From Paenibacillus lycopersici (lineage in GTDB: Bacteria; Bacillota; Bacilli; Paenibacillales; Paenibacillaceae), in assembly GCF_010119935.1 (NCBI RefSeq), contig NZ_CP048209.1:3847001-3911000 (forward strand): 64,000 bases of DNA, given 5' to 3'. Numbering within the stretch: position 1 is the stretch's first letter; every line of letters begins with the position of its first letter. Positions 53,340 to 61,540 of this stretch are shown here, one piece after another. The notes beneath the pieces are model-generated. The model made no database searches and was not told where the DNA came from. It saw only the letters and a list, made by a program, of their open reading frames with translations. Both the position numbers and the translations under genes were made by a program.

Positions 53340-56156
53340 TTAACCCGCGATGACGGCTTGGTACGATTCCGGCACGCGGACGTAATCGAACACGCGCATC
53401 CCGTCCGCATCCGTATGCCATTTGACCTCGACGAGTCCGTCCGCGAGCGGAACGGCGCCTTCGGCTTCCGTCACGCCCGAGGCCGTCACGCGAATGACGA
53501 CTTCCCGCGCGCCTTCTTGCGGAAGCTGGATGCCGAGCACATGCCGCGAGAGAAAATACGTCGGACAGGACGACCAGGCATGGCATAAGCTGTTCGACAG
53601 ATCGAAATATTCCGGCGTCTGCTTCAAGCCTTGCTGGAGGAACCAGCCCCAGCCTTGACGCATCATATTTTCCGCGGTTTCCGCGAGTCCGAGGCAATAG
53701 AGCCCTTCGAAAATATAGAACGAGAAGCTTGGCGATGCATAGACGCCGTTCTCGGGCCCGTAGCCGTTCACGAACAGAGAACGAAGCGAATGCGCGACAT
53801 GCCACTTCACGGATGGCAGCTGCGCGTCCGTGACGATGCCCGCTCGCGCCGCGAACAGGCTGGCATGCGCCGAATGGGAACTGCGGTCCAGGTTATCGCT
53901 GTAGCAGCCTTTCGCCTCGTCCCAGAACTTCGTCTGGATGGCCGGCGTCAGTATCGCGATCCGCCGTTCCAGCTCGGCGCGGTCGTCGTCTTGGCCGATG
54001 GCGGCCGCAAGCTTGGCGGCGTTCTGCAAGGCGATCAGGTACGTGATGCTGAACACGCAGTGAATGCCGGTAATCGCCATATACCCTTCCTTAATGCCGA
54101 GATCGCCATGGAAACCGCCGTAGTGGGCTTTAATGCCGCGTTTGACGTCCCACTCCGCATCCAGCAGCAGGTCGTCCCGTTCGTCCGCCAGCTCATGGAA
54201 CCAAGACAAGTTGCGCATCATCGCGCCCCAATATCGTGCAATCAATCCGCTGTCACCCGTCTGCGCGTAGTAGGCATAGAAGCCCTCCAGCGCATTCAGC
54301 GCGAAATCCGATATGGTATAATCGCCGGTATTCGGGTACACCGCGCGGAATTTGCGCGTCTCGTCCGGCGACTGCCCCATCAGCTCCAGGCAGCGGCGCA
54401 TCAAGGCCTGATCGCCGAAGACGGCCAAATTGTTATGGTATTGAATGATCGTATCGCGAATGTACTGGCCGCGCTCGCGAGTAACGCAGTCCGTGTACGC
54501 ATCCTCCATGTTGACGGCTTCCGTGCGCACGCCCATCGCCCATATCTGATCGAGCAGCGGATCGGAGCAGCTGAAGCGTCCTTTCTCTTCCACCGGATAG
54601 CTTGCCGACCGCAGATCCAGCTCCCGAAGCGCGACATCCCGCCGGGGATGCCGGACGGTGAGCTGCACATAGCGGCAGCCTCTCGGCTGCGTCAACCGCC
54701 AATCGAGCAGATTTTGCTCCGCGTCGCCGTAAGCCCGATCGCCGAGTCCGTACCAATGATAATGTCGCAAATGCTTGCCGTCTCCGTTCAAATGCTCGCC
54801 GTACGTCAGATCGACCACCGCGCCGCCGGCGCCCTCAAGCACGATTCGCGGCGACACGAGCCGCGTCATGCCCAGATCGATGAGCAGCGAGAAGCCTGCG
54901 GGGTAGCGTTCCAGCGGGAATGCCGCGTTCTCCAAGTCCGCCGGCTCCAGCTTGTCGATCGGCTCGCCGTACGTATCCCAGCCGCTTGCCATCGTCGGGC
55001 TTTGCCCCTGCTCGTCATAGCCGACCGCGACCCAGCCGCCGACGCCGGTCAGCGCTTCGTCCGCTCGGTACGGCAGGTCGATGCCGCGGAGCTCCCGCTC
55101 GAACAACGCCTCCGAGACGACCGGCGAACGTCTGAACGCGATGCCCGTCGCCGGATCCCGGTCCGCCGAGACGACGAAGCCGCCTCCCTTCGGCAAAGCG
55201 ACATAATGATGATGCATATCTTGAAGCGCGCCCGTCTCGGCGAAATAGTGATTCCAGCCTTTGCGGAGCAGGACGCGATGGTTGAGCCGCATGCTTTTAT
55301 TCGGGGAGTACAGGCCGGCCGCAATCGGCTCGCCGTTCAGCCATGTTTTCTGGTAGAACAGGCCGACCGTCGCCCACTTCTCTTCCGGCGCATAGATCCA
55401 TGTCGTCACCGCCATGAACGCGCTCGTCAGGTTCGGCTCGTGAATTTCGTTGACATGCGGCATCGGGACGCTGAACGAATAGACGTCTTCGTCCTGCTCC
55501 AGCGGCAGCACGTGAAGCACCCGCTCGGCGGCGACCGGTTCCCCGGACATGAACGGGATCGCGCGCGGCTCCGGTCGGCCCCATGCGGCCTGGTTCGACA
55601 GCTCGACTCCCGGCGCCCAACCGGCGTCGTCGTAGTCCGCTTCCGTCCAGCCCGGCTCGTCCAGACGCTGATCGTAGCAGTCGCCCGCCTTCAGGAACAA
55701 GCTCGATTTGGCCGCGTAGCGGTACGCTTTCGCCGGTTCGGCTTTCCATGCCGCATACCCCGTCGTCACGTCTGATTCCTCGCCGCCGGCGATTCGAATG
55801 CCGCCCCACGCCTTGAAACCGGCCTGTGATTTCATCGTGATGAACGTTTTATGACCCACGTAATTGACCTGTACGGCGATGACATTGCGGCCCGGGACGA
55901 GCCATTCGCTCAAATCATGGGTATCGTACACCGGATGGGCCGGATCGAACCTCACGCCGCCGTTCCGGACGAATTCGCCGTTGACGAACAGCTGGTACGT
56001 CGTATCGGCGAACAGATGCAGCAGCGCCTCCTCCGGCTTGTCCGCCAGCTCCAGCGTTAGTCTGAACCGCGCGAACGCGTTGCGCTCCTGCCCGTCGTCG
56101 TTGTACCAAATCGCCTTCGCTTCTTGTTTATTGGCGCTTTCATATCTGATGTTCAC
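53340..56156 (-). CDS. Glycoside hydrolase family 78 (alpha-L-rhamnosidase)
   Basis: A 938-residue cytoplasmic enzyme releasing L-rhamnose from glycosides or pectic fragments. N-terminal beta domains (about 1-450) include a carbohydrate-binding module with FADTTYQLFVNGEFVRNGGVR; the (alpha/alpha)6 catalytic domain begins near 530 with AYTDCVTRERGQYIRD, the site of the catalytic acidic residues, and a C-terminal beta domain follows. The start is a GTG at 56156 with AGAGGGAG 12 bases upstream. It is divergent from an AraC regulator and followed by GH95, suggesting joint breakdown of a rhamnose- and fucose-containing glycan. Confidence 0.92.
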   Translation of the reverse strand: MNIRYESANKQEAKAIWYNDDGQERNAFARFRLTLELADKPEEALLHLFADTTYQLFVNGEFVRNGGVRFDPAHPVYDTHDLSEWLVPGRNVIAVQVNYVGHKTFITMKSQAGFKAWGGIRIAGGEESDVTTGYAAWKAEPAKAYRYAAKSSLFLKAGDCYDQRLDEPGWTEADYDDAGWAPGVELSNQAAWGRPEPRAIPFMSGEPVAAERVLHVLPLEQDEDVYSFSVPMPHVNEIHEPNLTSAFMAVTTWIYAPEEKWATVGLFYQKTWLNGEPIAAGLYSPNKSMRLNHRVLLRKGWNHYFAETGALQDMHHHYVALPKGGGFVVSADRDPATGIAFRRSPVVSEALFERELRGIDLPYRADEALTGVGGWVAVGYDEQGQSPTMASGWDTYGEPIDKLEPADLENAAFPLERYPAGFSLLIDLGMTRLVSPRIVLEGAGGAVVDLTYGEHLNGDGKHLRHYHWYGLGDRAYGDAEQNLLDWRLTQPRGCRYVQLTVRHPRRDVALRELDLRSASYPVEEKGRFSCSDPLLDQIWAMGVRTEAVNMEDAYTDCVTRERGQYIRDTIIQYHNNLAVFGDQALMRRCLELMGQSPDETRKFRAVYPNTGDYTISDFALNALEGFYAYYAQTGDSGLIARYWGAMMRNLSWFHELADERDDLLLDAEWDVKRGIKAHYGGFHGDLGIKEGYMAITGIHCVFSITYLIALQNAAKLAAAIGQDDDRAELERRIAILTPAIQTKFWDEAKGCYSDNLDRSSHSAHASLFAARAGIVTDAQLPSVKWHVAHSLRSLFVNGYGPENGVYASPSFSFYIFEGLYCLGLAETAENMMRQGWGWFLQQGLKQTPEYFDLSNSLCHAWSSCPTYFLSRHVLGIQLPQEGAREVVIRVTASGVTEAEGAVPLADGLVEVKWHTDADGMRVFDYVRVPESYQAVIAG

Positions 56157-56252
56157 GAATGCCGCACGCTCCCTCTATCGCATCGTTATTCCTTCGGCTT
56201 TACTTCCGGTTCCACTTCATTATACTGAATGTAACGATCATCGAATGGGGCT

Positions 56253-56283
56253 ATTCCGGACAAAAGACAGGGCAATTCCGGAC
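56253..56283. promoter_or_regulatory. Direct repeats in the GH78/araC divergent region
   Basis: ATTCCGGAC occurs at 56253-56261 and again at 56275-56283, 22 bases apart, that is about two helix turns. Paired direct half sites are typical of AraC-type activators; they lie just upstream of the araC start. Confidence 0.5.
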
Positions 56284-56312
56284 CTCATCCGCTACAGAAG
56301 GAGACCGTACCC

Positions 56313-57173
56313 ATGCAGCCGGCGAAACTGATGCTGGAAGGTAAAATGCTCTACACCGACAAGCTGCCGATCTATGTCAGCCGGACGGAGGAAGGCTTCT
56401 ATATCGGGCAGCATACGCATGATTTCGTGGAGATCATTTATGTGGAGGAAGGCACGGGCTTCCATTATATCGAGGATGAGCTGGTGCGCGTCCATCGCGG
56501 GGACGTGTTCTACCTGCCCGTCGGCACGTCGCATATCTTCCGTCCGTCCGGCCAGCCGCCGGCGCCGCAGCTCGTCGTCTACAATTGCGCGATCGACGCG
56601 GAATATTTGAAGCAGCTGCAGTCGCTTCACGGACTGCTTGTGCCAGCCGCGCCGACAAGCGGCGGAACGGAGAAGCCGTGGTTCGCGTTCAAGGACCAAG
56701 CCGAGGAAATCGGCGGCCTCTTCCGCAGCATGTTCCAAGAGTACGCCGGCCAATTGCCCGGCTGCAAAACGGCGCTCACCGCCTTGGTGCTGCTGCTGCA
56801 CGTCAAGCTGTTCGAGCGCAAGCCCGGCGCCGCATCGAATGCCGATTCCGCGCACGCGCAAATGCTGAGCGCCATGACCTGGCTGGACCGGCATTGCACG
56901 GACAGCGGCGTCACGCTGGCGCAAGCCGCCGCCGCGGCCGGCATCGGCGAGCGGCATTTTCGCCGGCTGTTCAAGCGGACCACCGGCCAGACGTTCCTGG
57001 CATACGTGCAGCAGCAGCGCATCAGCCGCAGCTGCGAATGGCTGGAGACGACCGGCATGAGCGTATCGGCCATCGCCGAGCAGGCGGGTTACAAGGATTT
57101 GAAGAGCTTCAACCGCGTGTTCAAGCAGCTCGCGGGGTGCACGCCGTCGGCGTACCGGCGGGCGAGGCGGTGA
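56313..57173 (+). CDS. AraC-family transcriptional regulator with cupin sensor
   Basis: A 286-residue activator: N-terminal cupin domain (about 15-100, HTHDFVEIIYVEEGTGFHYI and VHRGDVFYLPVGTSH) that would bind a sugar, and C-terminal AraC helix-turn-helix pair (about 187-284; VTLAQAAAAAGIGERHFRRLF and GMSVSAIAEQAGYKDLKSFNR). AAGGAG precedes the ATG. Divergent from GH78-GH95, which it most likely activates in response to rhamnose or a related sugar. Confidence 0.93.
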   Translation: MQPAKLMLEGKMLYTDKLPIYVSRTEEGFYIGQHTHDFVEIIYVEEGTGFHYIEDELVRVHRGDVFYLPVGTSHIFRPSGQPPAPQLVVYNCAIDAEYLKQLQSLHGLLVPAAPTSGGTEKPWFAFKDQAEEIGGLFRSMFQEYAGQLPGCKTALTALVLLLHVKLFERKPGAASNADSAHAQMLSAMTWLDRHCTDSGVTLAQAAAAAGIGERHFRRLFKRTTGQTFLAYVQQQRISRSCEWLETTGMSVSAIAEQAGYKDLKSFNRVFKQLAGCTPSAYRRARR

Positions 57174-57292
57174 ACGTGAAGCAGGCTCATGCCGCTGGCT
57201 TCTACCCGTCTTCGTTTAAGCAGGCGATCCAATCTATTTACTAACACAGCAACCGACCATCACCTGTCTCACCTAGAGCCTAAATATATGGC

Positions 57293-57352
57293 CTCAAAAA
57301 AACCTGCCCCGCACAACGGTCATACCGTCCCAGCGAAGCAGGCTGTTTCATT
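57293..57352 (-). terminator. Terminator after the ABC-F gene
   Basis: Minus strand: GCCTGCTTCGC and GCGGGGCAGG enclose a small inner hairpin (ACGGT-ATGA-CCGT), followed by TTTTTTTGA. Confidence 0.7.
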
Positions 57353-57382
57353 ACATACTATACGATTTACAGCTTACGCGAT

Positions 57383-58939
57383 TTAAAACACCTTCGTCGT
57401 CCACGTCTCGCAGTTCCACGTGTCGGTCACGACGTCACGGTAAAACTCGGGTTCGTGGGAGATCAGCAGGATGCTGCCCTTGTACGCTTGCAGCGCGCGC
57501 TTCAGCTCGTCCTTCGCGTCGACGTCCAAGTGGTTCGTCGGCTCGTCGAGCACGAGCAGGTTCGTCTCGCGGTTGATCAGCTTGCACAAGCGCACTTTCG
57601 CCTTCTCGCCACCGCTCAGCACCGCGATCTTGCTCTCGATATGCTTCGTCGTCAAGCCGCAGCGCGCCAGCGCCGCGCGGACTTCGAACTGGTTGAGCGA
57701 AGGGAATTCATTCCATACTTCGTCGATGCACGTGTTGTAATTGGCATCCTTGATTTCCTGTTCGAAATATCCCACCAGTTGATGCTCGCCGCGCTGTACC
57801 GTGCCGGAGATCGGCGTGATCTCGCCGAGAATGCTGCGCAGCAGCGTCGTCTTCCCGATGCCGTTCGCGCCGACGAGGGCGATTTTCTGACCGCGTTCCA
57901 TGCGCAGGTCGAGCGGACGCGACAACGGCGAATCGTAGCCGATGACCAGCTGGTTCGTCTCGAAGATCAGCTTGCCCGACGTCCGGCCTTCCTTGAAGCC
58001 GAACTGCGGTTTCGGCTTCTCCTTCGCCAGCTCGATGACGTCCATCTTGTCAAGCTTCTTCTGACGGGACATCGCCATGTTCCGCGTCGCGACGCTTGCT
58101 TTGTTGCGCGCTACGAAATCCTTCAAATCCGCGATTTCCTGCTGCTGGCGCTTGAACGCCGACTCCAGCTGCTGCTTCTTCATCTCGTACACCTGCTGGA
58201 AATGCTCGTAGTCGCCGACATAGCGGTTCAGCTCTTGATTCTCCATATGGTAGATCAGGTTGATGACGCTGTTCAGGAACGGAATGTCATGGGAGATGAG
58301 AATGAACGCATTCTCGTACTCCTGCAGGTAGCGCTTCAACCAGGTGATATGCTGTTCGTCGAGATAGTTGGTCGGCTCGTCGAGGAGCAGGATGTCCGGC
58401 TTCTCCAGCAGCAGCTTCGCGAGCAGGACCTTCGTCCGCTGACCGCCGCTCAGATCGGTGACGTCCTTATCGAGGCCGATGTCCGTCAAGCCGAGGCCGC
58501 GCGCGGTCTCTTCGATCTTGGCGTCGATCATGTAGAAATCCTGATTCGTCAGCGTGTCCTGGATCGTGCCGACGTCCTCCAGCATTTGTTCCAGCTCTTC
58601 CGGCGTCACTTCGCCCATGCGGCCGTACATGTCGTTCATTTCCTGCTCCATGTCGAACAGGTATTGGAACGCGCCCTTCAGCACGTCGCGAATCGACAGG
58701 CCGCGCTGCAGCACCGCGTGCTGGTCCAAGTAGCCGACGCGCATCCGCTTCGACCATTCCACTTTGCCGTCGTCCGGTTGAAGCTTGCCCGTAATGATGT
58801 TCATGAAAGTGGACTTGCCTTCGCCGTTCGCGCCGATCAATCCGATATGCTCGCCTTTCAGCAGACGGAACGAGACGTCGTTGAAGATCGCCCGGTCGCC
58901 GAAGCCGTGGCTGAGCCGTTCTACGTTTAATATACTCAT
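57383..58939 (-). CDS. yfmM: ABC-F family ribosome-associated ATPase, YfmM type
   Basis: A 518-residue cytoplasmic protein with two ABC ATPase domains and no membrane part. Walker A motifs GANGEGKST and GANGIGKTT, signatures LSGGQRTKVLLAKLLL and LSGGEKAKVRLCKLI, Walker B LLLDEPTNYLD and LVLDEPTNHLD, and the inter-domain linker with RNMAMSRQKKLDKMD that reaches into the ribosome. Length and C-terminus (WNCETWTTKVF) match B. subtilis YfmM as I remember it. ABC-F proteins act on the ribosomal E site in translation or antibiotic resistance. The ATG at 58939 has AAAAGGTG upstream; a GTG nine bases earlier lies in that site. Confidence 0.93.
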   Translation of the reverse strand: MSILNVERLSHGFGDRAIFNDVSFRLLKGEHIGLIGANGEGKSTFMNIITGKLQPDDGKVEWSKRMRVGYLDQHAVLQRGLSIRDVLKGAFQYLFDMEQEMNDMYGRMGEVTPEELEQMLEDVGTIQDTLTNQDFYMIDAKIEETARGLGLTDIGLDKDVTDLSGGQRTKVLLAKLLLEKPDILLLDEPTNYLDEQHITWLKRYLQEYENAFILISHDIPFLNSVINLIYHMENQELNRYVGDYEHFQQVYEMKKQQLESAFKRQQQEIADLKDFVARNKASVATRNMAMSRQKKLDKMDVIELAKEKPKPQFGFKEGRTSGKLIFETNQLVIGYDSPLSRPLDLRMERGQKIALVGANGIGKTTLLRSILGEITPISGTVQRGEHQLVGYFEQEIKDANYNTCIDEVWNEFPSLNQFEVRAALARCGLTTKHIESKIAVLSGGEKAKVRLCKLINRETNLLVLDEPTNHLDVDAKDELKRALQAYKGSILLISHEPEFYRDVVTDTWNCETWTTKVF

Positions 58940-58976
58940 CGATGACACCTTTTCTGTTGGACTTTTTCCTCGTTAT

Positions 58977-59005
58977 ATTATAGCGTTCCGCCCCGGACAA
59001 CTCAA
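58977..59005 (-). promoter_or_regulatory. Promoter of the ABC-F gene
   Basis: Minus strand TTGAGT (59000-59005), 17 bases, TATAAT (58977-58982), 38 bases before the start codon. Confidence 0.8.
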
Positions 59006-59045
59006 TGATTAATCGCCGCATCCCGCAACGTTTACGCAATTGCGC

Positions 59046-59072
59046 AAAAAGACGGCCGTCAAACGGCCGCCA
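59046..59072 (-). terminator. Terminator-like hairpin with copy of GGCCGTTTGACGGCC
   Basis: Minus strand: GGCGGCCG, loop TTTGA, CGGCCGTC, then TTTTT. It shares 18 identical bases with the sequence at 59376-59393 and lies upstream of the ABC-F promoter, where no gene ends. Confidence 0.7.
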
Positions 59073-59136
59073 GACTGTCTAGAACGTATTCGAATCGACA
59101 ACTCGCATCGCCGAAGTAGACAACCTCTATAGGCCA

Positions 59137-59264
59137 CGGACAGAGGATCCGTTATTCGAATGGAAACCGGCGTTTCGGGTTGGCGCTCGGACACAGGATC
59201 CGTTATTGCCTCCGAGAAGCAAGGAATGTTGGCATGTCGGGCGAAATAAAGGATCTCCTGTCCG
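59137..59264. repeat. Three copies of a 20-bp CGGACANAGGATCCGTTATT motif
   Basis: Direct copies at 59137-59156 and 59188-59207, 51 bases apart, and an inverted, slightly changed copy at 59245-59264. They lie in the 490-base gap between the ABC-F and DUF2935 genes and contain the palindrome GGATCC. Confidence 0.8.
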
Positions 59265-59348
59265 CTCCCTTGCATCGATGGCCGTTCTGCCGCCGAGCCT
59301 AACCTGCCCGAGCGATTGGGACGATCCCCCCATCGATCCCGCTACGAT

Positions 59349-59393
59349 AAAAAAGGTCTGCCCGCGGGCAGACCCGGCCGTCAAACGGCCGCC
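59349..59393 (-). terminator. Terminator after the DUF2935 gene
   Basis: Minus strand: GGTCTGCCCG CGGGCAGACC (a 20-base perfect dyad) followed by TTTTTT, immediately preceded by the small hairpin GGCGGCCGTTTGACGGCC. Confidence 0.85.
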
Positions 59394-59429
59394 TCATCCT
59401 TCTTATGCGTGTCTCGCGCGGTTGGCGCG

Positions 59430-60233
59430 TCAGGAACCGACTCTCGGCCGGTCCGGGTCGCAGTTCGGGGCCGGCACGAGTCCGAGCGCCGCGAGTTTAC
59501 CCAAGTAATAGCATTCTTCCCGCAGCATGTGATCGGGCACGAGCGGCGTCAGGCTGTCGAGCACCTCGTCCGTCAGCTCCCACGATTCCAGTTCCGCCAG
59601 GAAGCTGCGGAACAGGTTCATCTCCAGATCCACGTCCTTATGAAACCGCCGGAACGCCGGAAAGTCATGCAGCTGCGTGCGCATGTAACCGGCCAGCTCG
59701 ATGCTCTTCAAGTACAGATCTTCGAAATGCTTCCGGAACGTCCGGCTGCGATCCTGCAGCCGTTTCTCGACCGGGTCAAGGTCGCCCGTAATCGTCGCGG
59801 CATGGAACGCCGCATCCGTCAGCCACAGCAGATCGTGATGCAGCGCGCCGAAAACGGGCACCGGCTTTCCTTCCTTCAGCGCATCGAGAATGCGTACATA
59901 CTCCTCCAGCTCGTTGACCATATGGTTGATGAACGACGGCGTCAGTCCGAAGACAAGCCGCCCGAGCAGCATCCGCTCCAGCAGATAAAGCTTGAAATTC
60001 CGCAGCTCTTCCGTCAGCGGGTACGCTTCGGCCGTCACGTTCGCGCTCTCTGCGTCCGTCTGCGCGTTTCTCGCGCGGACCAGCAGTTCGTCGAACGCCA
60101 GGATGAACTGCTTCGCAATGTCGATGTCCTTCGTCTCCGAAGGGGCCAGCGCGTTCAGAATGAACCGGCAATGGTCCCCGAGGATCTGCAGCCAAAACCG
60201 GTGCTCGAATAATACGGCGTCCTTCCCGTTCAC
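59430..60233 (-). CDS. DUF2935 protein, probable metal-binding helical protein
   Basis: A 267-residue all-helical cytoplasmic protein matching DUF2935 of Bacillus and relatives. Two similar halves carry regularly placed His and Glu residues: EHRFWLQILGDHCRFIL and AKQFILAFDELL early, FHKDVDLEMNLFRSFL and DHMLREECYYL late, a pattern suggesting a di-metal site in a four-helix bundle. The function is unknown. The start is a GTG at 60233 with AAAGGTGG upstream. It has its own terminator. Confidence 0.82.
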   Translation of the reverse strand: MNGKDAVLFEHRFWLQILGDHCRFILNALAPSETKDIDIAKQFILAFDELLVRARNAQTDAESANVTAEAYPLTEELRNFKLYLLERMLLGRLVFGLTPSFINHMVNELEEYVRILDALKEGKPVPVFGALHHDLLWLTDAAFHAATITGDLDPVEKRLQDRSRTFRKHFEDLYLKSIELAGYMRTQLHDFPAFRRFHKDVDLEMNLFRSFLAELESWELTDEVLDSLTPLVPDHMLREECYYLGKLAALGLVPAPNCDPDRPRVGS

Positions 60234-60324
60234 GCGCAGCCGCCACCTTTCACGGTTGAATCCACCCGTTTAGCTTATGCGGCCGGGACAGCGTAAAGTA
60301 CGTATGCGTATGCGTCAGCAATCG

Positions 60325-60384
60325 CATTTGCATTTGCATTTGCATTTGCATTTGCATTTGCATTCGCATTTGCATTCGCATTCG
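60325..60384. repeat. Hexanucleotide microsatellite (CATTTG)n
   Basis: Ten uninterrupted hexamers, six CATTTG followed by CATTCG, CATTTG, CATTCG, CATTCG, located 32 bases after the stop of the gerC-type gene. Confidence 0.95.
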
Positions 60385-60415
60385 CGTTAGAATTTCAGGC
60401 CTGCGGCGGCGGTCT

Positions 60416-61540
60416 TTACCGGATCTCGCCCATGTCGGCGACCCGGGTATGCACGTGAACGTTGATGTCGGCATTACCGAACGCTTCGCCCCATTCGTCC
60501 TGCACCTTCTTCCACGAACGGTATTGATAGGCTCTCGCATGCAGCCCAAGGCCGATCGGGTCCACCTTGTTCTTCTGAAACTTGGCGACCAAGGCGTCCA
60601 TATGAGCTTTGAGCTCCTTGTCGATTTGCGCTTGCAGCCGATCCATATCGTTCATCAAGTCGAATGCGAACAATCGCTCCGTCAGTCGGAGCGACAGCGC
60701 GAAATCAAGATCGAATTGCATTTTGCCGTCTTTATACCCCGTCCGAACCTTCCGATCGACATCTAGAACGAAGAAGCTGATGCTTCCGAATTTGATCGCC
60801 GATTTCGGATTCTTCTGTTCCTCCGGCAGGATGATCGTCAGGGACAAGTCCCCTTTTTTGTCGTCTTGCAAGATTTGAAGCAGCTCGGCTTCCCGCAAGT
60901 CGATCGTCGTGACGTAGTTGCCCTGATGATCGAGCAGCGCCGTTTTGTCGGCGACGACTTCGCGGCTGTTTTTGCGCAGCACCGTCATATCCGGCGTCCG
61001 TCCGCGCTCGTACAGCAGCCGGTGGAATTCCCACAGCGTCGTCAATTCGATCAAATTCCGGCTATACGCCGTATCCAACAGCTTGGCGATGGCAAGCGAC
61101 AGCCTGCGTTTGTTCGGCGGCACGAAATACATGATATCGGCGACCGATCCTTCGACGACGACGAGCCGCGCGTTGACGCGCGTTTTGGAGTCGCGGTAGA
61201 ACAAGTCGAGCAGCTTGGTCCATCCGGGCTGCTCAAGCACTTTTTTGCCGATCAGTACGTTTTGCAGCTTGCCCGTGGCGACCAGCGCGGATACGCGGGC
61301 TTCGAAATCCCCCCGGGAATCGCGAAACGTGTTCGCGTTGACTTGCGTCGTTTCGTTCTTCTCCTTCGCTTCCTTGCTGAATACCGGACTTGACGAATAG
61401 ATCACGAGATTATTGTTCTCGTCCAGATCGATGCCCAGCATCAGCACGAGCGTAATATCTTCCAGGCTGAGGCGGTCCTTGCATCCGGGAAGCACGAAGA
61501 GCATCGCGATCGCCGTAAGCGCCATGACGGCCCGCTTCAT
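60416..61540 (-). CDS. Spore germination lipoprotein, Ger(x)C family
   Basis: A 374-residue lipoprotein subunit of a GerA-type germinant receptor in the spore inner membrane. Signal peptide with lipobox VLPGC (Cys20), then LEDITLVLMLGIDLDENNNLVIYSSSPVF and the three-domain Ger(x)C body ending in NVHVHTRVADMGEIR. Its ATG overlaps the stop of the B subunit gene as ATGA, with AGAGGTGG upstream. The open frame extends 83 codons upstream inside the gerB gene but without a start signal. Confidence 0.93.
   Translation of the reverse strand: MKRAVMALTAIAMLFVLPGCKDRLSLEDITLVLMLGIDLDENNNLVIYSSSPVFSKEAKEKNETTQVNANTFRDSRGDFEARVSALVATGKLQNVLIGKKVLEQPGWTKLLDLFYRDSKTRVNARLVVVEGSVADIMYFVPPNKRRLSLAIAKLLDTAYSRNLIELTTLWEFHRLLYERGRTPDMTVLRKNSREVVADKTALLDHQGNYVTTIDLREAELLQILQDDKKGDLSLTIILPEEQKNPKSAIKFGSISFFVLDVDRKVRTGYKDGKMQFDLDFALSLRLTERLFAFDLMNDMDRLQAQIDKELKAHMDALVAKFQKNKVDPIGLGLHARAYQYRSWKKVQDEWGEAFGNADINVHVHTRVADMGEIR

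Noticed and set aside
60250-60549. Frame encoding a Met-Gln repeat
   Set aside because: Product of the hexamer microsatellite and the antisense of nothing conserved; no start signal.
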